Both the position numbers and the translations under genes were made by a program. From Solicola gregarius (lineage in GTDB: Bacteria; Actinomycetota; Actinomycetes; Propionibacteriales; Nocardioidaceae), in NCBI RefSeq assembly GCF_025790165.1, contig NZ_CP094970.1, forward strand, positions 3,782,001 through 3,846,000: a DNA stretch of 64,000 nt, read 5' to 3'. This document shows positions 34,438 through 44,253 of this stretch, piece by piece. A model generated the notes under the pieces. That model was not told where the DNA came from and searched no databases. It was given only the letters and a program-made list of their open reading frames with translations. Positions within the stretch are counted from its first letter, which is position 1. Every line of letters starts with the position of its first letter.

Positions 34438-37400
34438 TCACCCTCGCAGCCGCATGCCCCGTGGAGTGGCGTGAAATCCCGCGGCCTTCAACGGCTCGGC
34501 CAGGCCGGTGTTCATCGGCCGCTCGCCGTTGACCCGCTCGATGCTGAGGGCGCCGAGTGATCCCCGCGAGACGGCGGCGGCGAGTGCGCGTACCGCGGGC
34601 TCGACCCCGTCGGTGAACGTGAGCACGGTACGCCCGCCGCGCTCGAGATAGAGCACGAGCCGCCCGTCGAGCAGCACCACGACGGCGCCGGCCTTGCGCC
34701 CCGGCCGGTGGCCCGAGTCGTCGTCGGCGCGCTCCGGCCATGGCAGCGCGGCGCCGTACGGATTCGCCGGATCGGTCGCCGCCAACACCAGTGCGTCACC
34801 GGGAGCGGCATCGGTCGGCTCGCGTACGAACGTCCGGAGCCGGTCGACTGCGCCGGTCGTGCCGAACTGTGCGGCACCCAACGACTCGACGAAGTATCCG
34901 CGGCGGGATCGGCCGCTCTCCTCGAACGCGCTGAGCACCTTGTAGATGGCACTGAACCCGCCAGGAGTTCGCTCCGCCACCACAGCTCCTCGGGTCACGA
35001 CGCCGCAGCGCTCGAGCAGCAGCTCCGCATGCGCGTGTGCGCGTAGCGTCGCGTCGGTCTCGGGCGCGGGGAGCAGCGACCAACGCCCGGCGGCTGTGGC
35101 CGGGCCGGTGCGGCTGGGCATTCGAGGACGCGCCGCACCGCCGCGCCGTGCAGTACGCGCACGGGGCGGGCGAGTCGTGGATCGGTGTGCCGTACGACCG
35201 CCGGACAGCAGCGTCCGCAGCGGAGTGAGCGTGTCGTTGGTGACGCGGCCCGACCAGACGAGATCCCAGAGGGCATCGTGCAGCTCGTCGTCGGGGACGA
35301 TCTCATCACGGGTGCGTGCGACGGCGTCGGACAGCGCCCGGAAGAAGAATGCGCCGCCGCCCGCGAGCGCCTCCAGCACCGCCGACTCGACGGCGGACTC
35401 GGCGTCGACCGGAGTCGGCAAGGTGAGCGGTGCGGTGTCGGCGAGATGCAGCGAGACCCAGCCGTCATTGCCCGGGATCGAGCCCGACCCCGCCCACACG
35501 ACCTCGCCGGATGACATCAGCTCGTCGAGCATCGCGGGCGTGTAGTCGGCGACGCGGGAACCGAGCACGAGCGGCTCGAGCGCCGACGCTGGTACCGGCG
35601 ACCCGGCGAGCTGGTCGACGACCGTTGCGACGCCGTCGATACCGCGCAGCCGACCGCCGACGTGTTGCCACACCGGCAGGAACCGCGCGAGCGCGTCGGG
35701 TGGAACGGGCTCGATCTCCTTGCGCAGGGCGGCGAGCGAGCGGCGGCGGATGCGTCGGAGTACCTCGGCATCGCACCACTCGCCGCCCTGCAGGTGGGGC
35801 CGGAACTCGCCCTCGACGACCCGACCCTCCGTGGCGAGTCGGCGAACGGTGTCGAGTACGACCGCGTCGCCGATGCCGAGTGCGACGGCCACATCGTGTG
35901 GCACGAACGGGCCATGCGTTCGTGCGTACCGGCCGACGAGGTCGCCGAGCGGATCGTCGACCGGTGCGACGAACGCCTCGGGCGTGCCGATCGGGACCGG
36001 TACGCCGACAGCGTCGCGAAGGCGGGCGATGTCTTCGATGGCGGCGTAGCGCGCCTCCCCGGCGAGGGTGAGCGCGACCGCTCGGCGGCGGTCGACCAGC
36101 TCCTGGAGGGCGGCACCGACATCGACTCCGGGCTCGCTTCGGGCGCGTACGTCATCGGCCGACAAGGGCCCGAGGAGCCGGAGCAGGTCGGCGATGCCCT
36201 CGACGTCGCGCGCGCGCCGGTCGGGCGCCAGCCGTTGCAGCTCGGACTCGACCTGCGCGATCACGTCGGCGTCGAGCAGCTCGCGCAGCTCTGCCCGACC
36301 GAGGAGCTCCGACAGCAGCCGCGAGTCGAGGGCGAGGGCGGCGGCGCGGCGCTCGGCGAGCGGGCTGTCGCCCTCGTACACGAACGAGCCCATGAAGCCG
36401 AACAGCAACGCCCGGGCGAACGGTGACGGCTGCGGGGTAGTCGTCTCGGCGACGCGGATGGTGCGGGCCTCGATGCGGCTCATCAGGTCGTGCAGTGCGG
36501 GAACGTCATAGACGTCCTGGAGGCACTCACGCACGGCCTCGAGCACGATCGGGAAGCTCGGATACTTGTGTGCCACCTCGAGCAGCTGGGCCGAGCGCTG
36601 CCGCTGCTGCCACAACGGCGAACGGCGACCAGGGTCGCGCCGCGGGAGCAGCAGCGCACGAGCCGCGCACTCGCGGAACCGCGCGGCGAACAGCGCCGAG
36701 CCGCCGATCTCCGCCGTGACGAGCGACTCGATCTCGTCGGCGTCGAAGCTGAACAGCTCGGCGCCGGGCGGCTCGGCATCCGTCTCGGGCAGTCGGACGA
36801 TGATGCCGTCGTCGTTGGCCACCACGGCGCCGTCGATGTCGAACCGATCGCGTACGCGAGCGGCGACGGCGAGCGACCAGGGTGCGTGCACCTGCATGCC
36901 GTAGGGAGAGTGCAGCACGACCCGCCAGTCGCCGAGCTCGTCGCGGAAGCGTTCGACCAGCAGCTGCCGATCGTGCGGGACGCGTCCGGTCGCGGCTCGC
37001 TGCTCCTCGACAAGAGCAGTGAGGTTCGCGATCGCCCAGTCGTCGAGGCCGGCCGCACGGCAGCGCTCCAGCGCCGCCGTAGTGTCTCGTCCCGTCATTG
37101 CGCGGAGGAACGAGCCGACGGCGCGCCCCAGCTCGACGGGTCGGCCGAGCGCGTCGCCCTTCCAGAACGGGAGACGCCCGGGCAGGCCGTACGCGGGTGA
37201 GACGAGCACGCGGTCATGCGTGATGTCCTCGATCCGCCAGCTCGTCGTGCCGAGGGCGAAGACGTCGCCGACGCGCGACTCGTACACCATCTCCTCGTCG
37301 AGCTCACCGACACGCGCCCCGCGCGAGCCGGCCTCGGCGCCGGCGAGGAACACGCCGTAGAGGCCGCGATCGGGGATGGTGCCGCCGGAGGTGACCGCGA

Positions 37401-38973
37401 GCCGCTGGGCACCCGGGCGCCCCGTGAGCTCGCCGTTGACGCGGTCCCACACGATGCGCGGACGGAGCTCGGCGAACTCGTCGGACGGGTATCGCCCGGC
37501 CAGCAGGTCGAGGGTCGCGTCGTACGCGGAGCGGGGCAGGGTGGTGAACGGCGCCGATCGGCGAACCCGGTCGTACCACTCGTCGACGTCGATCGCCTCC
37601 AATGCACAGGCGGAGACGGTGTGTTGAGCGAGCACGTCGAGCGGGTTCGACGGAACTGCGAGGGTCTCGATCTCGCCTGCGCGCATGCGCTCGGCGACGA
37701 CCGTTGCCGAAACCAGGTCGCTGCGGTGGCTGGGAAAGACGACGCCGCGCGACACCTCACCGACCTGGTGACCCGCGCGGCCGACCCGCTGGAGCCCGCT
37801 GGCGACCGACGGTGGCGACTCGACCTGGACGACGAGGTCGACCGCACCCATGTCGATGCCCAGCTCGAGGCTGCTGGTCGCGACCACGCAGGGGAGGAGT
37901 CCGCTCTTCAGATCGTCCTCGATGGTCGCCCGCTGCTCCTTGCTCACCGAGCCGTGATGCGCCCGGGCGAGCGCCGGCGGCACTCCCTCGCTCGCACCAC
38001 TCTGCGCCATGATCTGCGCGGGTGGGGAATGGGCCGCATCGACTTCGGCGGTGCCGACTCGCTCGGCATGGATCTCGTTGATCCGCGCGGTCAACCGCTC
38101 GGCCGCCCGCCGCGAGTTGGCGAACACGATCGTCGAGCTGTGCGCCGCGATCAGGTCGACGATGCGTTCCTCGATGTGCGGCCAGATCGACGGGCGGGTC
38201 GGCGCTTCGTTCGGGCCGGCGTCGGCGGAGGGCGACGTCAGCTCGGTCATGTCCTCGACCGGCACCGTGACGGACAGGTCGAACCGCTTTGCCGTCGGCG
38301 GCGCGACCACGCGTACCGGCGCGGCGCCGCCGAGGAAACGCGCGACCTCGTCGTGCGGGCGGACAGTGGCCGAGAGCCCGATGCGCTGTGCGGGCCGGTC
38401 GAGCATTGAGTCGAGACGCTCGAGCGACAGGGCGAGGTGTGCGCCGCGCTTCGTGCCGGCGATCGCGTGGATCTCGTCGATGATCACGCAGTCGACGGCG
38501 CCGAGCGACTCGCGGGCAGCCGATGTCAGCATCAGGAACAACGACTCGGGGGTCGTGATCAGGATGTCGGGTGGCCGCTGGGTGAGTCTGCGTCGCTCGG
38601 TCGGAGGCGTGTCACCGGAGCGCACGCCAACGCGTACGTCGGGTGCGTCGACGCCCAGTCGACGGGCCGTCTGCGCGATGCCGACCAGCGGAGAGCGCAG
38701 GTTTCGCTCGACGTCGACGGCAAGCGCCTTGAGCGGCGAGACGTACAGCACCCGGGTGCCGCGGGCGTCGGAGTCGGCGTGGACTCCCAGCCGGTCGAGC
38801 GCCCAGAGGAACGCGGCGAGCGTCTTACCGGAACCGGTGGGCGCGACGACAAGCGCATGATCGCCCTCCGAGATCGCCTCCCACGCGCCGACCTGTGCAT
38901 CGGTCGCCGCCGCGAACGCGCCCGCGAACCAGGCTCGGGTCGGCTCGGAGAACCGGTCGAGTACGTCGGCCAT
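34438..38973 (-). CDS. lhr: ATP-dependent helicase Lhr (full-length)
   Basis: 1511 residues, the usual length of actinobacterial Lhr. Motif I is APTGSGKTLAAFLWAL near residue 45; motif Ia FSPL-like VLYVSPLKALAVDVERNL; motif II IIDEIHAIAGTKRGAH (DEIH); motif III GLSATVRP. The second RecA domain carries ATSSLELGIDMGAVDLVVQ and QRVGRAGHQ (motif VI). A winged helix and Lhr beta-barrel core follow, then a large C-terminal region with more winged-helix repeats. Lhr is a 3'-to-5' translocase that unwinds RNA:DNA hybrids and takes part in repair of crosslink or oxidative damage. It is co-transcribed with nei2. Confidence 0.95.
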   Translation of the reverse strand: MADVLDRFSEPTRAWFAGAFAAATDAQVGAWEAISEGDHALVVAPTGSGKTLAAFLWALDRLGVHADSDARGTRVLYVSPLKALAVDVERNLRSPLVGIAQTARRLGVDAPDVRVGVRSGDTPPTERRRLTQRPPDILITTPESLFLMLTSAARESLGAVDCVIIDEIHAIAGTKRGAHLALSLERLDSMLDRPAQRIGLSATVRPHDEVARFLGGAAPVRVVAPPTAKRFDLSVTVPVEDMTELTSPSADAGPNEAPTRPSIWPHIEERIVDLIAAHSSTIVFANSRRAAERLTARINEIHAERVGTAEVDAAHSPPAQIMAQSGASEGVPPALARAHHGSVSKEQRATIEDDLKSGLLPCVVATSSLELGIDMGAVDLVVQVESPPSVASGLQRVGRAGHQVGEVSRGVVFPSHRSDLVSATVVAERMRAGEIETLAVPSNPLDVLAQHTVSACALEAIDVDEWYDRVRRSAPFTTLPRSAYDATLDLLAGRYPSDEFAELRPRIVWDRVNGELTGRPGAQRLAVTSGGTIPDRGLYGVFLAGAEAGSRGARVGELDEEMVYESRVGDVFALGTTSWRIEDITHDRVLVSPAYGLPGRLPFWKGDALGRPVELGRAVGSFLRAMTGRDTTAALERCRAAGLDDWAIANLTALVEEQRAATGRVPHDRQLLVERFRDELGDWRVVLHSPYGMQVHAPWSLAVAARVRDRFDIDGAVVANDDGIIVRLPETDAEPPGAELFSFDADEIESLVTAEIGGSALFAARFRECAARALLLPRRDPGRRSPLWQQRQRSAQLLEVAHKYPSFPIVLEAVRECLQDVYDVPALHDLMSRIEARTIRVAETTTPQPSPFARALLFGFMGSFVYEGDSPLAERRAAALALDSRLLSELLGRAELRELLDADVIAQVESELQRLAPDRRARDVEGIADLLRLLGPLSADDVRARSEPGVDVGAALQELVDRRRAVALTLAGEARYAAIEDIARLRDAVGVPVPIGTPEAFVAPVDDPLGDLVGRYARTHGPFVPHDVAVALGIGDAVVLDTVRRLATEGRVVEGEFRPHLQGGEWCDAEVLRRIRRRSLAALRKEIEPVPPDALARFLPVWQHVGGRLRGIDGVATVVDQLAGSPVPASALEPLVLGSRVADYTPAMLDELMSSGEVVWAGSGSIPGNDGWVSLHLADTAPLTLPTPVDAESAVESAVLEALAGGGAFFFRALSDAVARTRDEIVPDDELHDALWDLVWSGRVTNDTLTPLRTLLSGGRTAHRSTTRPPRARTARRGGAARPRMPSRTGPATAAGRWSLLPAPETDATLRAHAHAELLLERCGVVTRGAVVAERTPGGFSAIYKVLSAFEESGRSRRGYFVESLGAAQFGTTGAVDRLRTFVREPTDAAPGDALVLAATDPANPYGAALPWPERADDDSGHRPGRKAGAVVVLLDGRLVLYLERGGRTVLTFTDGVEPAVRALAAAVSRGSLGALSIERVNGERPMNTGLAEPLKAAGFHATPRGMRLRG

Positions 38974-39021
38974 GCCGCCATCTTGACGTACGCCACCGAC
39001 AGCGTGTCACCACGGATCAGG

Positions 39022-39073
39022 TTCGGTGCGTTGCCACCGGTGTGGAGGGAATCACCGGCGGCAACGCACCGAA
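39022..39073. terminator. Hairpin between lhr and the beta-propeller-like gene
   Basis: The arms TTCGGTGCGTTGCC (39022-39035) and the exact complement (39060-39073) enclose ACCGG/CCGG inner pairing. Transcription on the minus strand ends upstream of it for the 39095 gene, so it may act as that gene's terminator. Its start GTTCGGTGCG resembles the palindromes at 58183 and 60411. Confidence 0.7.
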
Positions 39074-39094
39074 GTCTCTGCTTTCGGCAATCTG

Positions 39095-40435
39095 TCAGTG
39101 GAGTGGTTCGGGCTTCCAGCTCGCTCCGCCGTCGTCGGACCGGGCGAGCGCGCCGCCGGTCGTGGTCGCGTAGCCGGTGCCGTCGTCGTCGAACCGAATC
39201 GCCGTGTAGCCGATCTTGTCGCCCCAGGCGCCCTTCTCGCTGAACGGTGCGGACACCGGTGCCGCCGCGCCACCCGCGTCGACCACGTACAGCTGCTCGC
39301 CCGCGGATGCAACCGCCGTGTCAGAGTCGACACCGCCGACGGCGCTCAAGTCGGGGAGCTCGCTCCTCAGCGACTTCCAGCTGACGCCGCCGTCGCGGCT
39401 CCAGGTGACGGTCGTCAACCCATTGGTCTTGCGGCAGCCAAGCCAGATGGTGTCGTCGGCGCTGCTGCTCTCGAGCGGCTCGGCACACGGCACGGCAGTG
39501 CGGACCCAGGTGCCACCGTTGTAGCGCACGAGCGCGCTCCGAGCACTGTTGCGGTCGCTCGCCACGAAGGCGACCTCGTCACCGACGGGCATCGGCGACC
39601 GAATCACCTCGTTGCGCCCCACAGGTACGCGCTCGTGAACCCAGTCATCCGCCTGCTCGCTCGACGAGGCCACCGCTGCCCGGCCGTCGGCGCGCGTACC
39701 GAACGCCCAGACCCGGCCACCGCCCGGCTCCACATCCTCGACGCTGAACGATCCGGGCAACCTCGCCGGTGTCCAGGTCTCGCCGGCATCGTGGGTGGAG
39801 TACAGGGCGTCGGTCCAGGTCCAGGAGTTCGACTCGTCGCTGCCGACCTGGATGCCGGGCTCGGCGGCCGCGGTCGAGGTCGCCGTCCACTTCATCGGCC
39901 TGAGTAGCCGGTCTTGGGTCGGTGCGACGCGGTAGTCGGCGTCGCCGGTGGGGTCACCAGTGACGTAGCAGGGCCCGTCCGGGCAGGATCCCTCGCCGAG
40001 CAGGCTCAGGTTGCCGGTGGCGCTGACGGCGAAATCGGAGACGGCGACGTCGGTTGCCTCGGTCTCCTGACCGGCAGCCAGCTTCGACTTACCGGCCGTC
40101 GCCTTGGATCGCGGCTTCGTGCCGTCGATCTCGGCGCTGCCGCGCTCATTGAGCTGCGTGGGGTGGATGCGCTTCTCGTTCTGGGTATGCGTGCCGTTCG
40201 GCTCGTCGGCGACATTGCTCTGCTCGTCGCGCACGCTCGGGACGATGACGGCAGCCACGGCGACCACCGCTGCGGCGCTCGCCACCGCGCCGCCGATGCG
40301 GCGGCGACGTACCCGGCGGCGGGCGCCGGACTCGACCCGCGCAAGGATGCTGTCGGCATCGGCGCGCGGCGACGGCACCTGTCGGAGTACGCGACGAAGC
40401 CGTTCTTCGTACTCCGAGTCGTCATGGTCAGACAT
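39095..40435 (-). CDS. Membrane-anchored beta-propeller-like (BNR/sialidase-type) protein, putative sigma partner
   Basis: 446 residues from ATG 40435 (MSDHDDSEYEERLRRVL). A cytoplasmic helical N-terminus (about 1-55), one membrane helix (about 57-78, GGAVASAAAVVAVAAVIVPS), a low-complexity linker, then repeated Asp-box-like turns (YSTHDAGETWTPARL, WSRDGGVSWKSL, RSDDGGASWKPEPL) typical of BNR/photosynthesis-stability-factor-like propellers outside the cell. It overlaps the SigE-family sigma gene by eight bases. The short cytoplasmic N-terminus with an external sensor domain is the layout of a membrane regulator of that sigma factor, but no known anti-sigma zinc motif is visible. Confidence 0.8.
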   Translation of the reverse strand: MSDHDDSEYEERLRRVLRQVPSPRADADSILARVESGARRRVRRRRIGGAVASAAAVVAVAAVIVPSVRDEQSNVADEPNGTHTQNEKRIHPTQLNERGSAEIDGTKPRSKATAGKSKLAAGQETEATDVAVSDFAVSATGNLSLLGEGSCPDGPCYVTGDPTGDADYRVAPTQDRLLRPMKWTATSTAAAEPGIQVGSDESNSWTWTDALYSTHDAGETWTPARLPGSFSVEDVEPGGGRVWAFGTRADGRAAVASSSEQADDWVHERVPVGRNEVIRSPMPVGDEVAFVASDRNSARSALVRYNGGTWVRTAVPCAEPLESSSADDTIWLGCRKTNGLTTVTWSRDGGVSWKSLRSELPDLSAVGGVDSDTAVASAGEQLYVVDAGGAAAPVSAPFSEKGAWGDKIGYTAIRFDDDGTGYATTTGGALARSDDGGASWKPEPLH

Positions 40436-40937
40436 CGTCTCCACCTCGCCTTCGACCCGATGCATCCGCAAATGTCGGAACCAGGGCGCGCAGCTTGGTG
40501 ATCGCCTTGGACGCCTGGCTCTTCACCGTACCGACGGAGCAGCCCAGGATGGCCGCGACGTCTGCCTCGGTCTTGTCTTCGTAGTAGCGCAGTGCGATCA
40601 CGGCGCGCTGCCGCGGCGGGAGGGTCAGCAGGGCTTCCCAGAGCTCGCGATCGCGGTGTCGGTCGACGTAACCGTCGTCAGGCAGCGTGTCGGTGATGCG
40701 CTCGCGGCGCAGCCGCCGCCAGATGCTGATGTTGCGGTTGACCATGACCCTGCGTACATAACCTTCTGGGTCATCGCGGGACTCGACCCGCGACCAGTGC
40801 ATGATGGTCCGTTCGAGCGCATCCTGTACGAGATCCGCGGCTGCCTCGTCGCTGCCCGTCAGCATCCGACCGAAGCGCAGGAGATCGGGAAGCCGCGCGC
40901 GTACGAATGCGTCGAACGTGGCGTCGACGTCCGACAC
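40428..40937 (-). CDS. SigE-family ECF RNA polymerase sigma factor
   Basis: 169 residues from GTG 40937, chosen because a GGGGG purine run lies just upstream and homologous SigE-family proteins begin close to FDAFVRARLPDLL. The frame is open to an ATG at 41045. Region 2: LLRFGRMLTGSDEAAADLVQ, DALERTIMHW. Region 4: LLTLPPRQRAVIALRYYEDK, TEADVAAILGCSVGTVKSQA. SigE-family members are the common actinobacterial ECF type whose partner genes encode membrane or secreted proteins. The next gene overlaps by eight bases and is probably its regulator. Confidence 0.9.
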   Translation of the reverse strand: MSDVDATFDAFVRARLPDLLRFGRMLTGSDEAAADLVQDALERTIMHWSRVESRDDPEGYVRRVMVNRNISIWRRLRRERITDTLPDDGYVDRHRDRELWEALLTLPPRQRAVIALRYYEDKTEADVAAILGCSVGTVKSQASKAITKLRALVPTFADASGRRRGGDDV

Positions 40938-41176
40938 GTTCGCCCCCACATTCTGGTCTGTCCGACCAGCATGCCACAACGCTTCCATACCGCTACGCAG
41001 TCGCGCATCGGTGTACGTCGCGGGCAGCGGCGTCGCGATAGTCATCGGGGGAACCTCACGCCCCGAAAGGACGTGTCACGGCGGGGGATGGTTGCCCCTG
41101 TCCGTAGGCGAATCACGCAGTGTGATCGGTTTCTCGACGCACCCAGTTTCTGCCGTCCCGGTGCGGCTCCGTGCGG

Positions 41177-41944
41177 TCAGCGACTCAGCTCGTCACCGAC
41201 GATCGACTCGAACCCGGGGAGAGCCGCGGCGTCGATGCCGATCGTCCCCGCACAGTCGGCCGAGACGGCGCGAAACAGCGCGGCACTCTCGACCAACGGC
41301 GGCGACACGTGACCGAAGACCTCGAGCGCGACGATCCCGAACAGCCGCGTCCAGACCTGCAGGAAGATCCACTGCACGCTGGCCGGTACCTCGGAGTCGA
41401 CCCACTCGTCGTGTTCGTCTCGGAACGGGTTCATCGGGTCGTCCATCAGGGCGGCGATCTCCGCGAACTCGGCCTCGCTCGGCACGGCGAACGGTCGCCG
41501 GTGCCAGATCTCGACGAACAGGTCGGCGAAGAACTGGCGGAACCGGCCACCCGCGATCGCGCACGCGTCCTGCTCGGGCTCGCTCGGATCGGTGATCTGG
41601 GTGACGAAGCACAGCACGAACTCGTCGCGGTGCCGAAGCGACCACTGGCGGTACGCGGTGGCGGCCGCGACGATCCGGGCCTCGGGACTCTCGGCGTGGC
41701 GATCGGCCGCCTCGTGCAGTACCTCGACGATCTCGTCGTAGATGGAGGTAGTGACGTTCAGTGTGAGGCCCTCGAGGCTGGAGACGTACCGGTACAGCGC
41801 CGGTGCCGTGATGCCCATCTCCTGGGCGATGGCGCGGAGGGAGAGGCCTCCGGGCTCGGACAGCTGCCCGCGCGCCGTACGGACGATCTCGTCCATCGTC
41901 GCCTGGCGCTGCCGCTCGCGGCGGGTCAGTCCGGCTTCTGTCAT
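41177..41944 (-). CDS. TetR family regulator
   Basis: 255 residues from ATG 41944 (MTEAGLTRRERQRQATMDEI), with an AAGGAG ribosome-binding site ten bases upstream. The HTH domain covers about 15-62 (LSLRAIAQEMGITAPALYRY). The C-terminal part is the WHG-like ligand domain seen in TetR_C_13-type proteins (WSLRHRDEFVLCFVTQ, ASVQWIFLQVWTRLFGIVAL). It is divergent from the MMPL transporter gene and shares a 103-bp gap that has three GTAAAC sites, so it very probably represses that transporter. The inducing compound is unknown. Confidence 0.9.
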   Translation of the reverse strand: MTEAGLTRRERQRQATMDEIVRTARGQLSEPGGLSLRAIAQEMGITAPALYRYVSSLEGLTLNVTTSIYDEIVEVLHEAADRHAESPEARIVAAATAYRQWSLRHRDEFVLCFVTQITDPSEPEQDACAIAGGRFRQFFADLFVEIWHRRPFAVPSEAEFAEIAALMDDPMNPFRDEHDEWVDSEVPASVQWIFLQVWTRLFGIVALEVFGHVSPPLVESAALFRAVSADCAGTIGIDAAALPGFESIVGDELSR

Positions 41945-41979
41945 CTTGCTCGAACTCCTTGACAACTCATCGACGGCCC

Positions 41980-42017
41980 CCTCATAGTAAACAGCGTAAA
42001 CCGTAAACGCATATAAC
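41980..42017. promoter_or_regulatory. Divergent tetR/mmpL promoter with triple GTAAAC operator
   Basis: GTAAAC occurs at 41987-41992, 41996-42001 and 42003-42008, spaced nine and seven bases. They lie between a plus-strand -10 TATAAC (42012-42017) and a minus-strand -10 TATGAG (41986-41981). A repressor bound there would block both promoters. Confidence 0.6.
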
Positions 42018-42047
42018 GCGAGTAACTCACTTTCACAAGGAGAACAC

Positions 42048-44228
42048 ATGTTAACTCGGTGGGGAGGCTTCGTCGCCCGACACGCCCGCGCGGTACTGCT
42101 CGTCGGCGTGCTCGTCGTCGCTGCCGCCGCCGCGTACGGGGGCGGTGTCTTCGACCATCTCGGGCAAGGCGGCTACAGCTACGACGAATCGGAGAGCACC
42201 AAGGCCGCGACGATCGTCGATCGCGACTTCCAGGTCGGTGAGACCGACGTCGCCGTGATCTACTCGAGCGACTCCATGCGGGTCGGCGACCCAGGTTTCC
42301 GGGACTCCGTCGAGGGCGTGGTCTCGAGCCTCCCCGATGACGCCGTCGAGTCGGTCACGACGTGGTACGACACGCGTGCACCCGGCATGGTCGCGGACGA
42401 CGCGCACTCGACGCTCGTGACGATCTCCCTGAACGGTGCCGACGACGACGCGCTGATGGACGCGTACGACGAGGTGGAGCCGCGCCTCGACGCTGCGGGC
42501 CTCGATTCACAGGTCGCCGGCCAGATGGCGATCTACGGCGACGTCAACGACACCGTGTCCGAGGACATCGAGCGCGCCGAGATGTTGTCGATGCCGCTGG
42601 TGCTCCTGCTCAGCCTGGTGATCTTCGGAAGCGTCGTCGCCGCCCTGTTGCCGGTCGGCATCGGTGCGGTCGCCGTCGTCGGCAGCTTCGGCGTCGTGCG
42701 TCTGCTCACTGAGATCACCGATGTCTCGGTGTTCGCGATCAACATCATCACGCTTCTCGGGCTCGGACTCGCGATCGACTACGCCCTGTTCATCGTGAGT
42801 CGATTCCGCGAGGAGCGGGACAGTCGGGGGGACGACCGCGATGCCGTCAACGCCGCCGTTGCGGCAACCGTCGCGACGGCCGGGCGTACCGTGATGTTCT
42901 CCGGGCTGACCGTGGCTGCGGCGATGTCGTCGCTGCTCGTCTTCCCGCAGGGCTTCCTGCGCTCGATGGCCTTCGGCGGCATCGCGGCCGTTCTGGTTGC
43001 CATGGTGGCCTCGCTCACCCTGCTGCCGGCCGTACTCGCCGTGCTCGGGCGCCGGGTCGAGGTCGGCGCGATGCCGTGGCGGCGGCGCCGGGCAGCCTCG
43101 CTGACGGGAAGCCATGCGTGGGGACGTTTCGCCCATGCCGTCATGCGCCGCCCCTGGGTCAGCATCGTCGCGGTCACTCTGCTGCTCGCCGGGCTCGCCC
43201 TGCCGTTCCTACGCGCCGACTTCGGCAGCGTCGACGAGCGGGTTCTCCCGACGGACTCGTCGGCGCGGATCTCGACCGAGCAGATGGAGGATACGTTCGA
43301 TGTCCCGGCCGCGACCGCCTCGATCGTGTTGAGTGGCGCCAGCGAGTCGCAGGCGAAGACGTACGTGGGCGAGCTCGCGAACGTCGACGGAGTCGGCGAC
43401 GTACGCCCTGTCGAGACCGCGCAGGCCGGCGGCGAGACAGTGTCGCTCATCGAGGCGTCGTGGGACTCCGACGGGCAGAGCGAGGCTTCGCAGCAGATCG
43501 TCCGTGACCTGCGCGACGTACCCACTCCGGGTGACTCGACGGCATTGATCGGCGGCGAGAGCGCGGAGACCGTCGACCTGCTCGACTCGCTCGCCGACCG
43601 CCTTCCGTGGATGGCCGGGATCGTCGTGGCCGTGATGCTGGTGCTGTTGTTCCTCGCGTTCGGGTCAGTGGTGCTGCCGCTCAAGGCGGTCGTCGTCAAC
43701 ATCCTGTCGATCGGTGCATCGTTCGGCGTGGTCACCTGGATCTTCCAGGATGGTCACCTCTCCGATCTGCTCGGCTTCGAGTCGCCCGGCTACCTCGACG
43801 CGACGCAGCCGATCCTGATGCTCGCGATCCTGTTCGGGTTGTCGATGGACTACGAGGTGTTCCTGCTATCCCGGGTACGCGAGCAATGGGACGCCACGCA
43901 TGACAACACGGTCGCGGTCGCACGCGGAGTGCAGAGCACCGGTCGCATCATCACGAGCGCCGCCCTCCTGCTGGCCGTCGTGATCGGTGCGTTCGCCACC
44001 TCGGGCATCCTGTTCATGAAGATGATCGGGGTCGGCATGCTCGTTGCGCTGCTGCTGGACGCGACGGTCGTTCGACTCGTGCTCGTGCCGGCCGCGATGA
44101 AGGTGATGAACCGCGCCAACTGGTGGGCACCGGGTCCGTTGCTGCGCTGGTGGGAACGGCACGGCATCCGCGAGGCCCCGTCTACGCCGCCGCGCGTCGA
44201 CGAGGACGAGTTGGCGGGGGCGCGCTGA
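42048..44228 (+). CDS. MMPL family (RND superfamily) transporter
   Basis: 726 residues with two halves, each one membrane helix, an external loop of about 120-150 residues and five further helices. The first half shows LLGLGLAIDYALFIVSRFRE with the proton-relay Asp-Tyr pair and the second ILFGLSMDYEVFLLSRVREQ, the conserved MMPL/ActII-3 motifs. Such transporters export lipids or drugs to the cell envelope. It begins at ATG 42048 with AAGGAG five bases upstream. It is divergent from the TetR gene. A strong hairpin follows at 44254-44300. Confidence 0.93.
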   Translation: MLTRWGGFVARHARAVLLVGVLVVAAAAAYGGGVFDHLGQGGYSYDESESTKAATIVDRDFQVGETDVAVIYSSDSMRVGDPGFRDSVEGVVSSLPDDAVESVTTWYDTRAPGMVADDAHSTLVTISLNGADDDALMDAYDEVEPRLDAAGLDSQVAGQMAIYGDVNDTVSEDIERAEMLSMPLVLLLSLVIFGSVVAALLPVGIGAVAVVGSFGVVRLLTEITDVSVFAINIITLLGLGLAIDYALFIVSRFREERDSRGDDRDAVNAAVAATVATAGRTVMFSGLTVAAAMSSLLVFPQGFLRSMAFGGIAAVLVAMVASLTLLPAVLAVLGRRVEVGAMPWRRRRAASLTGSHAWGRFAHAVMRRPWVSIVAVTLLLAGLALPFLRADFGSVDERVLPTDSSARISTEQMEDTFDVPAATASIVLSGASESQAKTYVGELANVDGVGDVRPVETAQAGGETVSLIEASWDSDGQSEASQQIVRDLRDVPTPGDSTALIGGESAETVDLLDSLADRLPWMAGIVVAVMLVLLFLAFGSVVLPLKAVVVNILSIGASFGVVTWIFQDGHLSDLLGFESPGYLDATQPILMLAILFGLSMDYEVFLLSRVREQWDATHDNTVAVARGVQSTGRIITSAALLLAVVIGAFATSGILFMKMIGVGMLVALLLDATVVRLVLVPAAMKVMNRANWWAPGPLLRWWERHGIREAPSTPPRVDEDELAGAR

Positions 44229-44253
44229 GCGCGTCTACCCGAGCCGCGTCGGA

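Noticed and set aside
37216-38409. A 397-codon plus-strand frame inside lhr
   Set aside because: It mirrors the conserved helicase motifs of lhr on the other strand.
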